Source: Tubulanus polymorphus (Eukaryota > Nemertea > Palaeonemertea > Tubulaniformes > Tubulanidae). From it: a DNA stretch of 64,000 nt. The stretch's first letter is position 1; the number at the start of each line of letters is the position of its first letter. The position numbers were made by a program, and so were the translations under genes. The stretch is taken from positions 17,103,263 to 17,167,262 of the forward strand of contig NC_134028.1 of assembly GCF_964204645.1 (NCBI RefSeq), in the 5' to 3' direction. Below, piece after piece: positions 12,201 through 25,766 of this stretch. The notes under the pieces were generated by a model. The model searched no databases, was not told where the DNA came from, and was given only the letters and a program-made list of their open reading frames with translations.

Positions 12201-12505
12201 TCTGGTTTTGTCGCCCGCGACAATTCAATATTTTGGTTTTATCACCCGCGACAATTTATTATTTTGGTTTTGTCGCCCCGACAATTCTTTTTTTTGGTTT
12301 TGTCGCCGGCGACAATTCATTAGTCTGGTTTTGTCGCCCGCGACAATTCAATATTTTGGTTTTATTGCCCGCGACAATTCATTATTTTGGTTTTGTCGCC
12401 CCGACAATTCTTTTTTTTGGTTTTGTCGCCGGCGACAATTCATTAGTCTGGTTTTGTCGCCCGCGACAATTCATTATTTTGGTTTTATCGCCCGCGACAA
12501 TTCAT
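8280..12505 (+). repeat. Large dispersed duplication, left copy (partner 16,580-20,602)
   Basis: The variant order matches 16,580-20,602. The offset is about 8,295 bp at the left end, 8,202 bp from 8,895 to 10,750, about 8,127 bp near 11,200 and 8,097 bp near 12,100. The steps correspond to blocks of one to three monomers lost from the right copy. The left end overlaps copy 2 of the 1,749 bp duplication, so this larger copying event used an already duplicated template or followed it. 12,000-12,440 also recurs at 13,480-13,910 (offset 1,472 bp). Confidence 0.8.
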
Positions 12506-13262
12506 TTTTTGGATTTGTCGCCCACGACAATTCAATATTTTGGTTTTATGGCCTGCGACAATTCATTATTTTATCAATTCATTTTTTGGATTTGTCGCCC
12601 ATGACAATTCAATATTTTGGTTTTATCGCCCGCGACAATTCATTATTTTGGTTTTGTCGCACACGACAATGGCGACAATTCAAGATTTTGGTTTTATCGC
12701 CCACGACAATTCAATATTTTGGTTTTATCGCCCGCGACAATTCATTATTTTGGTTTTATCGCCGCGACAATTTTTTTCTCTTTTTGTCGCGGTTTTATCG
12801 CCTGCGACACTTCAATATTTTGGTTTTATCGCCCGCAACAATTCATTATTTTGGTTTTGTATTTTGTTTTTGTCGTCCGCGACAATTTTTTTTAATGGTT
12901 TTGTCGCCCGCGACAATTCAATATTTTGGTTTTATCGCCCGCGACAATTCATTATTTTGGTTTTGTCGCCCGCGACAATTCATTATTTTGGTTTTATCGC
13001 CGTGACAATTCATTATTTTAGTTTTATCGCCCGCAACAATTCATTATTTTGGTTTTGTCGCACCGACAATTCTTTTTTTGGTTTTGTCGCCCGCGACAAT
13101 TCATTAATTTGGTTTTGTCGCCCGCGTTAATTCATTAGTCTGGTTTTGTCGCCCGCGACAAATCAATATTTTGGTTTTGTCGCCCGCGACAATTCAATAT
13201 TTTGGTTTTATCGCCCGCGACAATTCATTACTTTAGTTTTATCTCCAGCGACAATTCATTAT
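12461..13262 (+). repeat. Partial copy of the left block
   Basis: This stretch matches about 122-923 with an offset of 12,339 bp. It carries in the same order the TTTTTTGGATTTG unit, the truncated TTTTATCAATT unit near 12,575, GCACACGACAATGGCGAC, the CTCTTTTT unit, the GTATTTTG unit, GCCGTGAC and CGCGTTAATTC near 13,124. It diverges at about 13,262, where a TCACCCGAGAC unit replaces TCGCCCGGGAC. Confidence 0.8.
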
Positions 13263-16200
13263 TTTGGTTTTGTCACCCGAGACAATTCATCATTTTGGTT
13301 TTATCGCCCGCGACAATTCATTATTTTGGTTTTGTCCACCGCAACAATTCACCATTTTGGTTTTGTCGCCCACGACAATTCATTATTTTGGTTTTATCGC
13401 CCGCGACAATTCACTATTTTGGTTTTGTCGCCCCGACAATTCTTTTTTTTGGTTTTGTCGCCGGCGACAATTCATTAGTCTGGTTTTGTCGCCCGCGACA
13501 ATTCAATATTTTGGTTTTATCGCCCGCGACAATTCATTATTTTGGTTTTGTCGCACGCGACAATAGCGACAATTCAATATTTTGGTTTTATCGCCCGCGA
13601 CAATTCATTATTTTGGTTTTGTCGCCCCGACAATTCTTTTTTTTGGTTTTGTCGCCGGCGACAATTCATTAGTCTGGTTTTGTCGCCCGCGACAATTCAA
13701 TATTTTGGTTTTATCACCCGCGACAATTTATTATTTTGGTTTTGTCGCCCCGACAATTCTTTTTTTTGGTTTTGTCGCCGGCGACAATTCATTAGTCTGG
13801 TTTTGTCGCCCGCGACAATTCAATATTTTGGTTTTATTGCCCGCGACAATTCATTATTTTGGTTTTGTCGCCCCGACAATTCTTTTTTTTTGGTTTTGTC
13901 GCCGGCGACAATTCATTAGTCTGGTTTTGTCGCCCGCGACAATTCATTATTTTGGTTTTATCGCCCGCGACAATTCATTATTTTGGTTTTGTCGCCCCGA
14001 CAATTCTTTTTTTTGGTTTTGTCGCCGGCGACAATTCATTAGTCTGGTTTTGTCGCCCACGACAATTCAATATTTTGGTTTTATCGCCCGCGACAATTTT
14101 TTTCTCTTTTTGTCGCGGTTTTATCGCCTGCGACACTTCAATATTTTGGTTTTATCGCCCGCAACAATTCATTATTTTGGTTTTATCGCCCGCGACAATT
14201 CATTATTTTGGTTTTATCGCCCGCGACAATTCATTATTTTGGTTTTGTCACCCGAGACAATTCATCATTTTGGTTTTATCGCCCGCGACAATTCATTATT
14301 TTGGTTTTGTCCCCCGTGACAATTCACCATTTTGGTTTTGTCGCCTGGACAATTCACCATTTTGGTTTTGTCGCCCGCGACGATTCATTATTTTGGTTTT
14401 GTCGCCCCCACAATTCTTTTTTTGGTTTTATCGCCCGCGACAATTTTTTTCTCTTTTTGTCGCGGTTTTATCGCCTGCGACACTTCAATATTTTGGTTTT
14501 ATCGCCCGCAACAATTCATTATTTTGGTTTTATCGCCCGCGACAATTCATTATTTTGGTTTTATCGCCCGCGACAATTCATTATTTTGGTTTTGTCACCC
14601 GAGACAATTCATCATTTTGGTTTTATCGCCCGCGACAATTCATTATTTTGGTTTTGTCCCCCGTGACAATTCACCATTTTGGTTTTGTCGCCTGGACAAT
14701 TCACCATTTTGGTTTTGTCGCCCGCGACGATTCATTATTTTGGTTTTGTCGCCCCCACAATTCTTTTTTTGGTTTTGTCGCCCGCGACAATTCATTAGTT
14801 TGGTTTTGTCGCTTGCGACAATTCATTACTTTGGTTTTGTCGCCCGCGAAAATTCAATATTTTGGTTTTATCGCCCACGAAAATTCACTACTTTGGTTTT
14901 ATCGCCAGCGACAATTCATTATTTTGGTTTTGTCGACCGCGACAATTCATTATTTTGGTTTTATCGCCCGCGACAATTCATTTTTTGGATTTGTCGCCCA
15001 CGACAATTCAATATTTTGGTTTTATGGCCTGCGACAATTCATTATTTTATCAATTCATTTTTTGGATTTGTCGCCCACGACAATTCAATATTTTGGTTTT
15101 ATCGCCCGCGACAATTCATTGTTTTGGTTTTATCGCCCGCGACAATTCATTATTTTGGTTTTGTCGCACACGACAATGGCGACAATTCAATATTTTGGTT
15201 TTATCGCCCGCGACAATTCATTGTTTTGGTTTTATCGCCCGCGACAATTCATTATTTTGGTTTTGTCGCACACGACAATGGCGACAATTCAAGATTTTGG
15301 TTTTATCGCCCACGACAATTCAATATTTTGGTTTTATCGCCCGCGACAATTCATTATTTTGATTTTATCGCCCGCGACAATTCATTATTTTTGTTTTGTC
15401 GCCCCGACAATTCTTTTTTTTGGTTTTGTCGCCGGCGACAATTCATTAGTCTGGTTTTGTCGCCCGCGACAATTCAATATTTTGGTTTTATCGCCCGCGA
15501 CAATTCATTATTTTGGTTTTGTCGCACGCGACAATAGCGACAATTCAATATTTTGGTTTTATCGCCCGCGACAATTCATTTTTTGGATTTGTCGCCCACG
15601 ACAATTCAATATTTTGGTTTTATCGCCCGCGACAATTCATTATTTTGGTTTTATCGCCCGCGACAATTTTTTTCTCTTTTTGTCGCGGTTTTATCGCCTG
15701 CGACACTTCAATATTTTGGTTTTATCGCCCGCAACAATTCATTATTTTGGTTTTATCGCCCGCGACAATTCATTATTTTGGTTTTGTCACCCGAGACAAT
15801 TCATCATTTTGGTTTTATCGCCCGCGACAATTCATTATTTTGGTTTTGTCCCCCGTGACAATTCACCATTTTGGTTTTGTCGCCTGGACAATTCACCATT
15901 TTGGTTTTGTCGCCCGCGACGATTCATTATATTGGTTTTGTCGCCCCCACAATTCTTTTTTTGGTTTTGTCGACAATGCCTGCGACAATTCATTATTTTA
16001 TCAATTCATTTTTTGGATTTGTCGCCCATGACAATTCAATATTTTGGTTTTATCGCCCGCGACAATTCATTATTTTGGTTTTGTCGCACACGACAATGGC
16101 GACAATTCAAGATTTTGGTTTTATCGCCCACGACAATTCAATATTTTGGTTTTATCGCCGTGACAATTCATTATTTTAGTTTTATCGCCCGCAACAATTC

Positions 16201-16579
16201 ATTATTTTGGTTTTGTCGCACCGACAATTCTTTTTTTGGTTTTGTCGCCCGCGACAATTCATTAATTTGGTTTTGTCGCCCGCGTTAATTCATTAGTCTG
16301 GTTTTGTCGCCCGCGACAAATCAATATTTTGGTTTTGTCGCCCGCGACAATTCAATATTTTGGTTTTATCGCCCGCGACAATTCATTACTTTAGTTTTAT
16401 CTCCAGCGACAATTCATTATTTTGGTTTTGTCACCCGAGACAATTCATCATTTTGGTTTTATCGCCCGCGACAATTCATTATTTTGGTTTTGTCCACCGC
16501 AACAATTCACCATTTTGGTTTTGTCGCCCACGACAATTCATTATTTTGGTTTTATCGCCCGCGACAATTCACTATTTTG
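13263..16579 (+). repeat. Mosaic stretch shared with 20.2-23.3 kb and 29.4-30.9 kb
   Basis: 14,500-15,960 matches about 21,840-23,300 (offset 7,344 bp) and 29,440-30,900 (offset 14,941 bp), including a doubled GCACACGACAATGGCGAC unit near 15,166 and 15,267 and an ATTGTTTTGG monomer. 13,580-14,200 matches 20,205-20,825 (offset 6,625 bp). 13,120-13,430 recurs at 16,280-16,590 (offset 3,158 bp). A junction not seen elsewhere lies at 15,969-15,985. Confidence 0.72.
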
Positions 16580-19500
16580 GTTTTGTCGCCCGCGACAATT
16601 CATTAGTTTGGTTTTGTCGCTGGCGACAATTCATTATTTTGGTTTTGTCGCCCGCGAAAATTCAATATTTTGGTTTTATCGCCCACGACAATTCACTACT
16701 TTGGTTTTATCGCCAGCGACAATTCATTATTTTGGTTTTGTCGACCGCGACAATTCTTCTTTTTGCTTTTGTCGCCCGCGACAATTCACCATTTTGGTTT
16801 TGTCGCCCGCGACAATTCACCGTTTTGGTTTTGTCACCCGCGACAATTCAATATTTTGGTTTTGTCGCCCGCGACAATTCAATATTTTGGTTTTATCGAC
16901 CGCGACAATTCATTATTTCGGTTTTATCCCCCGCGACAATTCATTATTTTGGTTTTGTCGCCCCGACAATTCTTTTTTTTGGTTTTGTCGCCGGCGACAA
17001 TTCATTAGTCTGGTTTTGTCGCCCGCGACAATTCAATATTTTGGTTTTATCGCCCGCGACAATTCATTATTTTGGTTTTGTCGCACGCGACAATAGCGAC
17101 AATTCAATAGTTTGGTTTTATCGCCCGCGACAATTCAATATTTTGGTTTTGTCGCCCGCGACAATTCAATATTTTGGTTTTATCGACTGCGACAATTCAT
17201 TATTTTGGTTTTATCGCCCGCGACAATTCATTATTATGGTTTTGTCGCCCCGACAATTCTTTTTTTTGGTTTTGTCGACGGCGACAATTCATTAGTCTGG
17301 TTTTGTCGCCCGCGAAAATTCAATATTTTGGTTTTATCGCCCACGACAATTCACTACTTTGGTTTTATCGCCAGCGACAATTCATTATTTTGGTTTTGTC
17401 GCCCCGACAATTCTTTTTTTTGGTTTTGTCGCCGGCGACAATTCATTAGTCTGGTTTTGTCGCCCGCGACAATTCATTATTTTGGTTTTATCGCCCGCGA
17501 CAATTCATTATTTTGGTTTTGTCGCCCCGACAATTCTTTTTTTTGGTTTTGTCGCCGGCGACAATTCATTAGTCTGGTTTTGTCGCCCACGACAATTCAA
17601 TATTTTGGTTTTATCGCCCGCGACAATTTTTTTCTCTTTTTGTCGCGGTTTTATCGCCTGCGACACTTCAATATTTTGGTTTTATCGCCCGCAACAATTC
17701 ATTATTTTGGTTTTATCGCCCGCGACAATTCATTATTTTGGTTTTGTCACCCGAGACAATTCATCATTTTGGTTTTATCGTCCGCGACAATTCATTATTT
17801 TGGTTTTGTCCCCCGTGACAATTCACCATTTTGGTTTTGTCGCCTGGACAATTCACCATTTTGGTTTTGTCGCCCGCGACGATTCATTATTTTGGTTTTG
17901 TCGCCCCCACAATTCTTTTTTTGGTTTTGTCGCCCGCGACAATTCATTAGTTTGGTTTTGTCGCTTGCGACAATTCATTATTTTGGTTTTGTCGCCCGCG
18001 AAAATTCAATATTTTGGTTTTATCGACCACGACAATTCACTACTTTGGTTTTATCGCCAGCGACAATTCATTATTTTGGTTTTGTCGACCGCGACAATTC
18101 ATTATTTTGGTTTTATCGTCCGCGACAATTCATTTTTTGGATTTGTCGCCCACGACAATTCAATATTTTGGTTTTATGGCCTGCGACAATTCATTATTTT
18201 ATCAATTCATTTTTTGGATTTGTCGCCCACGACAATTCAATATTTTGGTTTTATCGCCCGCGACAATTCATTATTTTGGTTTTATCGCCCGCGACAATTC
18301 ATTATTTTGGTTTTGTCGCACACGACAATGGCGACAATTCAAGATTTTGGTTTTATCGCCCACGACAATTCAATATTTCGGTTTTATCGCCCGCGACAAT
18401 TCATTATTTTGGTTTTATCGCCCGCGACAATTTTTTTCTCTTTTTGTCGCGGTTTTATCGCCTGCGACACTTCAATATTTTGGTTTTATCGCCCGCAACA
18501 ATTCATTATTTTGGTTTTGTATTTTGTTTTTGTCGCCCGCGACAATTTTTTTAATGGTTTTGTCGCCCGCGACAATTCAATATTTTGGTTTTATCGCCCG
18601 CGAAAATTCATTATTTTGGTTTTGTCGCCCGCGACAATTCACCATTTTGGTTTTGTCACCCACTACAATTCATTATTTTGGTTTTATCGCCGCGACAATT
18701 CATTATTTTAGTTTTATCGCCCGCGACAATTCATTATTTTGGTTTTGTCGCACCGACAATTCTTTTTTTGGTTTTGTCGCCCGCGACAATTCATTAATTT
18801 GGTTTTGTCGCCCGCGTTAATTCAATAGTCTGGTTTTGTCGCCCGCGACAATTCAATATTTTGGTTTTGTCGCCCGCGACAATTCAATATTTTGGTTTTA
18901 TCGCCCGCGACAATTCATTACTTTAGTTTTATCTCCAGCGACAATTCATTATTTTGGTTTTGTCGCCCGCGACAATTTTTTTTTGGTTTTGTCGCCCACG
19001 ACAATTCAATATTTTGGTTTTATCGCCCGCGATAACTCATTATTTTGGTTTTATCGCCCGCGACAATTCATTATTTTGGTTTTATCGCCCGCGACAATTC
19101 AATATTTTGGTTTTGTCACCCGAGACAATTCATCATTTTGGTTTTATCGCCCGCGACAATTCATTATTTTGGTTTTATCGCCCGCGACAATTCATTATTT
19201 TGGTTTTGTCGCCCCGACAATTCTTTTTTTTGGTTTTGTCGCCGGCGACAATTCATTAGTCTGGTTTTGTCGCCCGCGACAATTCAATATTTTGGTTTTA
19301 TCGCCCGCGACAATTCATTATTTTGGTTTTGTCGCACGCGACAATAGCGACAATTCAATATTTTGGTTTTATCGCCCGCGACAATTCAATATTTTGGTTT
19401 TATCGCCCGCGACAATTCATTATTTTGGTTTTATCGCCCGCGACAATTCATTATTTTGGTTTTGTCACCCGAGACAATTCATCATTTTGGTTTTGTCACC

Positions 19501-20602
19501 CGAGACAATTCATCATTTTGGTTTTATCGCCCGCGACAATTCCTTATTTTGGTTTTGTCCCCCGCGACAATTCACCATTTTGGTTTTGTCACCTGGACAA
19601 TTCACCATTTTGGTTTTGTCGCTGGCGACAATTCATTATTTTGGTTTTGTCGCCCGCGAAAATTCAATATTTTGGTTTTATCGCCCACGACAATTCACTA
19701 CTTTGGTTTTATCGCCAGCGACAATTCATTATTTTGGTTTTGTCAACCGCGACAATTCTTCTTTTTGCTTTTGTCGCCCGCGACAATTCATTATTTGGGT
19801 TTTGTCGCCCGCGACAATTCACCATTTTGGTTTTGTCGCCCACGACAATTCATTATTTTTGTTTTGTCGCCCGCGACAATTCACCATTTTGGTTTTGTCG
19901 CCCGCGACAATTCACCGTTTTGGTTTTGTCACCCGCGACAATTCAATATTTTGGTTTTGTCGCCCGCGACAATTCAATATTTTGGTTTTATCGACCGCGA
20001 CAATTCATTATTTTGGTTTTATCGCCCGCGACAATTCACTATTTTGGTTTTGTCGCCCCGACAATTCTTTTTTTTGGTTTTGTCGCCGGCGACAATTCAT
20101 TAGTCTGGTTTTGTCGCCCGCGACAATTCAATATTTTGGTTTTATCGCCCGCGACAATTCATTATTTTGGTTTTGTCGCACGCGACAATAGCGACAATTC
20201 AATATTTTGGTTTTATCGCCCGCGACAATTCATTATTTTGGTTTTGTCGCCCCGACAATTCTTTTTTTTGGTTTTGTCGCCGGCGACAATTCATTAGTCT
20301 GGTTTTGTCGCCCGCGACAATTCAATATTTTGGTTTTATCACCCGCGACAATTTATTATTTTGGTTTTGTCGCCCCGACAATTCTTTTTTTTGGTTTTGT
20401 CGCCGGCGAAAATTCATTAGTCTGGTTTTGTCGCCCGCGACAATTCAATATTTTGGTTTTATTGCCCGCGACAATTCATTATTTTGGTTTTGTCGCCCCG
20501 ACAATTCTTTTTTTTGGTTTTGTCGCCGGCGACAATTCATTAGTCTGGTTTTGTCGCCCGCGACAATTCATTATTTTGGTTTTATCGCCCGCGACAATTC
20601 AT
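16580..20602 (+). repeat. Large dispersed duplication, right copy (partner 8,280-12,505)
   Basis: It repeats the variant order of 8.28-12.5 kb but is shorter. About 93 bp are missing near 16,780, about 75 bp near 18,960 (the GTATTTTG-like unit is gone) and a further monomer near 19,370. Single-base differences are visible, for example ATAGTTTGG at 17,107 against ATATTTTGG in the partner, and GCGAAAATTC at 18,601 against GCGACAATTC. This copy pair is therefore older than the tandem pairs. Confidence 0.78.
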
Positions 20603-23600
20603 TATTTTTGTTTTGTCGCCCCGACAATTCTTTTTTTTGGTTTTGTCGCCGGCGACAATTCATTAGTCTGGTTTTGTCGCCCACGACAATTCAATATTTT
20701 GGTTTTATCGCCCGCGACAATTTTTTTCTCTTTTTGTCGCGGTTTTATCGCCTGCGACACTTCAATATTTTGGTTTTATCGCCCGCAACAATTCATTATT
20801 TTGGTTTTATCGCCCGCGACAATTCATTATTTTGGTTTTATCTCCAGCGACAATTCATTATTTTGGTTTTGTCGCACGCGACAATAGCGACAATTCAATA
20901 TTTTGGTTTTATCGCCCGCGACAATTCATTTTTTGGATTTGTCGCCCACGACAATTCAATATTTTGGTTTTATCGCCCGCGACAATTCATTATTTTGGTT
21001 TTATCGCCCGCGACAATTCATTATTTTGGTTTTGTCACCCGAGACAATTCATCATTTTGGTTTTATCGCCCGCGACAATTCATTATTTTGGTTTTGTCCC
21101 CCGCGACAATTCACCATTTTGGTTTTGTCGCCTGGACAATTCACCATTTTGGTTTTGTCGCCCGCGACAATTCATTATTTTGGTTTTGTCGCCCCCACAA
21201 TTCTTTTTTTGGTTTTGTCGCCCGCGACAATTCATTAGTTTGGTTTTGTCGCCGGCGACAATTCATTATTTTGGTTTTGTCGACCGCGACAATTCTTCTT
21301 TTTGGTTTTGTCGCCCGCGACAATTCATTATTTTGGTTTTGTCGCCCGCGACAATTCACCATTTTGGTTTTGTCGCCCGCGACAATTCACCATTTTGGTT
21401 TTGTCGCCCGCGACAATTCACCGTTTTGGTTTTGTCACCCGCGACAATTCATTATTTTGGTTTTATCGCCCGCGACAATTCATTATTTTGGTTTTGTCGC
21501 CCGCGACAATTCACCATTTTGGTTTTGTCGCCCGCGACAATTCACCGTTTTGGTTTTGTCACCCGCGACAATTCATTATTTTGGTTTTATCGCCCGCGAC
21601 AATTCATTATTTTGGTTTTATCGCCCGCGACAATTCATTATTTTGGTTTTGTCGCCCGCGACAATTCATTATTTTGGTTTTGTCGCCCCGACAATTCTTT
21701 TTTTTGGTTTTGTCGCCGGCGACAATTCATTAGTCTGGTTTTGTCGCCCACGACAATTCAATATTTTGGTTTTATCGCCCGCGACAATTTTTTTCTCTTT
21801 TTGTCGCGGTTTTATCGCCTGCGACACTTCAATATTTTGGTTTTATCGCCCGCAACAATTCATTATTTTGGTTTTATCGCCCGCGACAATTCATTATTTT
21901 GGTTTTATCGCCCGCGACAATTCATTATTTTGGTTTTGTCACCCGAGACAATTCATCATTTTGGTTTTATTGCCCGCGACAATTCATTATTTTGGTTTTG
22001 TCCCCCGTGACAATTCACCATTTTGGTTTTGTCGCCTGGACAATTCACCATTTTGGTTTTGTCGCCCGCGACGATTCATTATTTTGGTTTTGTCGCCCCC
22101 ACAATTCTTTTTTTGGTTTTGTCGCCCGCGACAATTCATTAGTTTGGTTTTGTCGCTTGCGACAATTCATTACTTTGGTTTTGTCGCCCGCGAAAATTCA
22201 ATATTTTGGTTTTATCGCCCACGAAAATTCACTACTTTGGTTTTATCGCCAGCGACAATTCATTATTTTGGTTTTGTCGACCGCGACAATTCATTATTTT
22301 GGTTTTATCGCCCGCGACAATTCATTTTTTGGATTTGTCGCCCACGACAATTCAATATTTTGGTTTTATGGCCTGCGACAATTCATTATTTTATCAATTC
22401 ATTTTTTGGATTTGTCGCCCACGACAATTCAATATTTTGGTTTTATCGCCCGCGACAATTCATTGTTTTGGTTTTATCGCCCGCGACAATTCATTATTTT
22501 GGTTTTGTCGCACACGACAATGGCGACAATTCAATATTTTGGTTTTATCGCCCGCGACAATTCATTGTTTTGGTTTTATCGCCCGCGACAATTCATTATT
22601 TTGGTTTTGTCGCACACGACAATGGCGACAATTCAAGATTTTGGTTTTATCGCCCACGACAATTCAATATTTTGGTTTTATCGCCCGCGACAATTCATTA
22701 TTTTGATTTTATCGCCCGCGACAATTCATTATTTTGGTTTTGTCGCCCCGACAATTCTTTTTTTTGGTTTTGTCGCCGGCGACAATTCATTAGTCTGGTT
22801 TTGTCGCCCGCGACAATTCAATATTTTGGTTTTATCGCCCGCGACAATTCATTATTTTGGTTTCGTCGCACGCGACAATAGCGACAATTCAATATTTTGG
22901 TTTTATCGCCCGCGACAATTCATTTTTTGGATTTGTCGCCCACGACAATTCAATATTTTGGTTTTATCGCCCGCGACAATTCATTATTTTGGTTTTATCG
23001 CCCGCGACAATTTTTTTCTCTTTTTGTCGCGGTTTTATCGCCTGCGACACTTCAATATTTTGGTTTTATCGCCCGCAACAATTCATTATTTCGGTTTTAT
23101 CGCCCGCGACAATTCATTATTTTGGTTTTGTCACCCGAGACAATTCATCATTTTGGTTTTATCGCCCGCGACAATTCATTATTTTGGTTTTGTCCCCCGT
23201 GACAATTCACCATTTTGGTTTTGTCGCCTGGACAATTCACCATTTTGGTTTTGTCGCCCGCGACGATTCATTATATTGGTTTTGTCGCCCCCACAATTCT
23301 TTTTTTGGTTTTGTCGCCCGCGACAATTCATTAGTTTGGTTTTGTCGCTTGCGACAATTCATTATTTTGGTTTTGTCGCCCGCGAAAATTCAATATTTTG
23401 GTTTTATCGCCCACGACAATTCACTACTTTGGTTTTATCGCCAGCGACAATTCATTATTTTGGTTTGGTCGACTGCGACAATTCATTATTTTGGTTTTAT
23501 CGCCCGCGACAATTCATTTTTTGGATTTGTCGCCCACGACAATTCAATATTTTGGTTTTATGGCCTGCGACAATTCATTATTTTATCAATTCATTTTTTG

Positions 23601-25766
23601 GATTTGTCGCCCATGACAATTCAATATTTTGGTTTTATCGCCCGCGACAATTCATTATTTTGGTTTTGTCGCACACGACAATGGCGACAATTCAAGATTT
23701 TGGTTTTATCGCCCACGACAATTCAATATTTTGGTTTTATCGCCCGCGACAATTCATTATTTTGGTTTTATCGCCGCGACAATTTTTTTCTCTTTTTGTC
23801 GCGGTTTTATCGCCTGCGACACTTCAATATTTTGGTTTTATCGCCCGCAACAATTCATTATTTTGGTTTTGTATTTTGTTTTTGTCGTCCGCGACAATTT
23901 TTTTTAATGGTTTTGTCGCCCGCGACAATTCAATATTTTGGTTTTATCGCCCGCGACAATTCATTATTTTGGTTTTGTCGCCCGCGACAATTCATTATTT
24001 TGGTTTTATCGCCGTGACAATTCATTATTTTAGTTTTATCGCCCGCGACAATTCATTATTTTGGTTTTGTCGCACCGACAATTCTTTTTTTGGTTTTGTC
24101 GCCCGCGACAATTCATTAATTTGGTTTTGTCGCCCGCGTTAATTCATTAGTCTGGTTTTGTCGCCCGCGACAAATCAATATTTTGGTTTTGTCGCCCGCG
24201 ACAATTCAATATTTTGGTTTTATCGCCCGCGACAATTCATTACTTTAGTTTTATCTCCAGCGACAATTCATTATTTTGGTTTTGTCGCCCGGGACAATTC
24301 TTCTTTTTGGTTTTGTCCCCCGCAACAATTCATTATTTTGGTTTTATATTTTGTTTTAGTTGCCCGCGACAATTTTTTTTTTGGTTTTGTCGCCCACGAC
24401 AATTCAATATTTTGGTTTTATCGCCCGCGATAATTCATTATTTTGGTTTTATCGCCCGCGACAATTCATTATTTTGGTTTTATCGCCCGCGACAATTCAT
24501 TATTTTGGTTTTGTCACCCGAGACAATTCATCATTTTGGTTTTATCGCCCGCGACAATTCATTATTTTGGTTTTGTCGCCCGCGACAATTCACCATTTTG
24601 GTTTTGTCGCCCACGACAATTCATTATTTTGGTTTTGTCGCCAGCGACAATTCACCATTTTGGTTTTGTCGCCCGCGACAATTCACCGTTTTGGTTTTGT
24701 CACCCGCGACAATTCATTATTTTGGTTTTATCGCCCGCGACAATTCATTATTTTGGTTTTGTCGCCCCGACAATTCTTTTTTTTGGTTTTGTCGCCCGCG
24801 ACAATTCATTATTTTAGTTTTATCGCCCGCGACAATTCAATATTTTGGTTTTATCACCCGCGACAATTCATTATTTTAGTTTTATCGCCCGCGACAATTC
24901 AATATTTTGGTTTTGTCGCCTGCGACAATTCAATATTTTGGTTTTATCGCCCGCGACAATTCATTACTTTAGTTTTATCTCCAGCGACAATTCATTATTT
25001 TGGTTTTGTCGCCCGGGATAATTCTTGTTTTTGGTTTTGTCGCCCGCAACAATTCATTATTTTGGTTTTATCGCCCGCGATAATTCATTATTTTGGTTTT
25101 ATCGCCCGCGACAATTCATTTTTTGGATTTGTCGCCCACGACAATTCAATATTTTGGTTTTATCGCCCGCGACAATTCATTATTTTGGTTTTATCGCCCG
25201 CGACAATTCATTATTTTGGTTTTGTCACCCGAGACAATTCATCATTTTGGTTTTATCGCCCGCGACAATTCATTATTTTGGTTTTGTCCCCCGCGACAAT
25301 TCACCATTTTGGTTTTGTCGCCTGGACAATTCACCATTTTGGTTTTGTCGCCCGCGACAATTCATTATTTTGGTTTTGTCGCCCCCACAATTCTTTTTTT
25401 GGTTTTGTCGCCCGCGACAATTCATTAGTTTGGTTTTGTCGCCGGCGACAATTCATTATTTTGGTTTTGTCGACCGCGACAATTCTTCTTTTTGGTTTTG
25501 TCGCCCGCGACAATTCATTATTTTGGTTTTGTCGCCCGCGACAATTCACCATTTTGGTTTTGTCGCCCGCGACAATTCACCATTTTGGTTTTGTCGCCCG
25601 CGACAATTCACCGTTTTGGTTTTGTCACCCGCGACAATTCATTATTTTGGTTTTATCGCCCGCGACAATTCATTATTTTGGTTTTGTCGCCCGCGACAAT
25701 TCACCATTTTGGTTTTGTCGCCCGCGACAATTCACCGTTTTGGTTTTGTCACCCGCGACAATTCAT
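20603..25766 (+). repeat. Mosaic region with a second copy of the left block
   Basis: 20,900-21,750 matches 25,090-25,940 (offset 4,190 bp). From 23,352 onward it repeats the first 2.1 kb of the window (offset 23,351 bp), with a few differences such as GGTTTGGTCG near 23,464 where the first copy has GGTTTTGTCG. 21,840-24,140 recurs at 29,440-31,740 (offset 7,597 bp). No sequence other than monomers and monomer variants is present. Confidence 0.75.
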
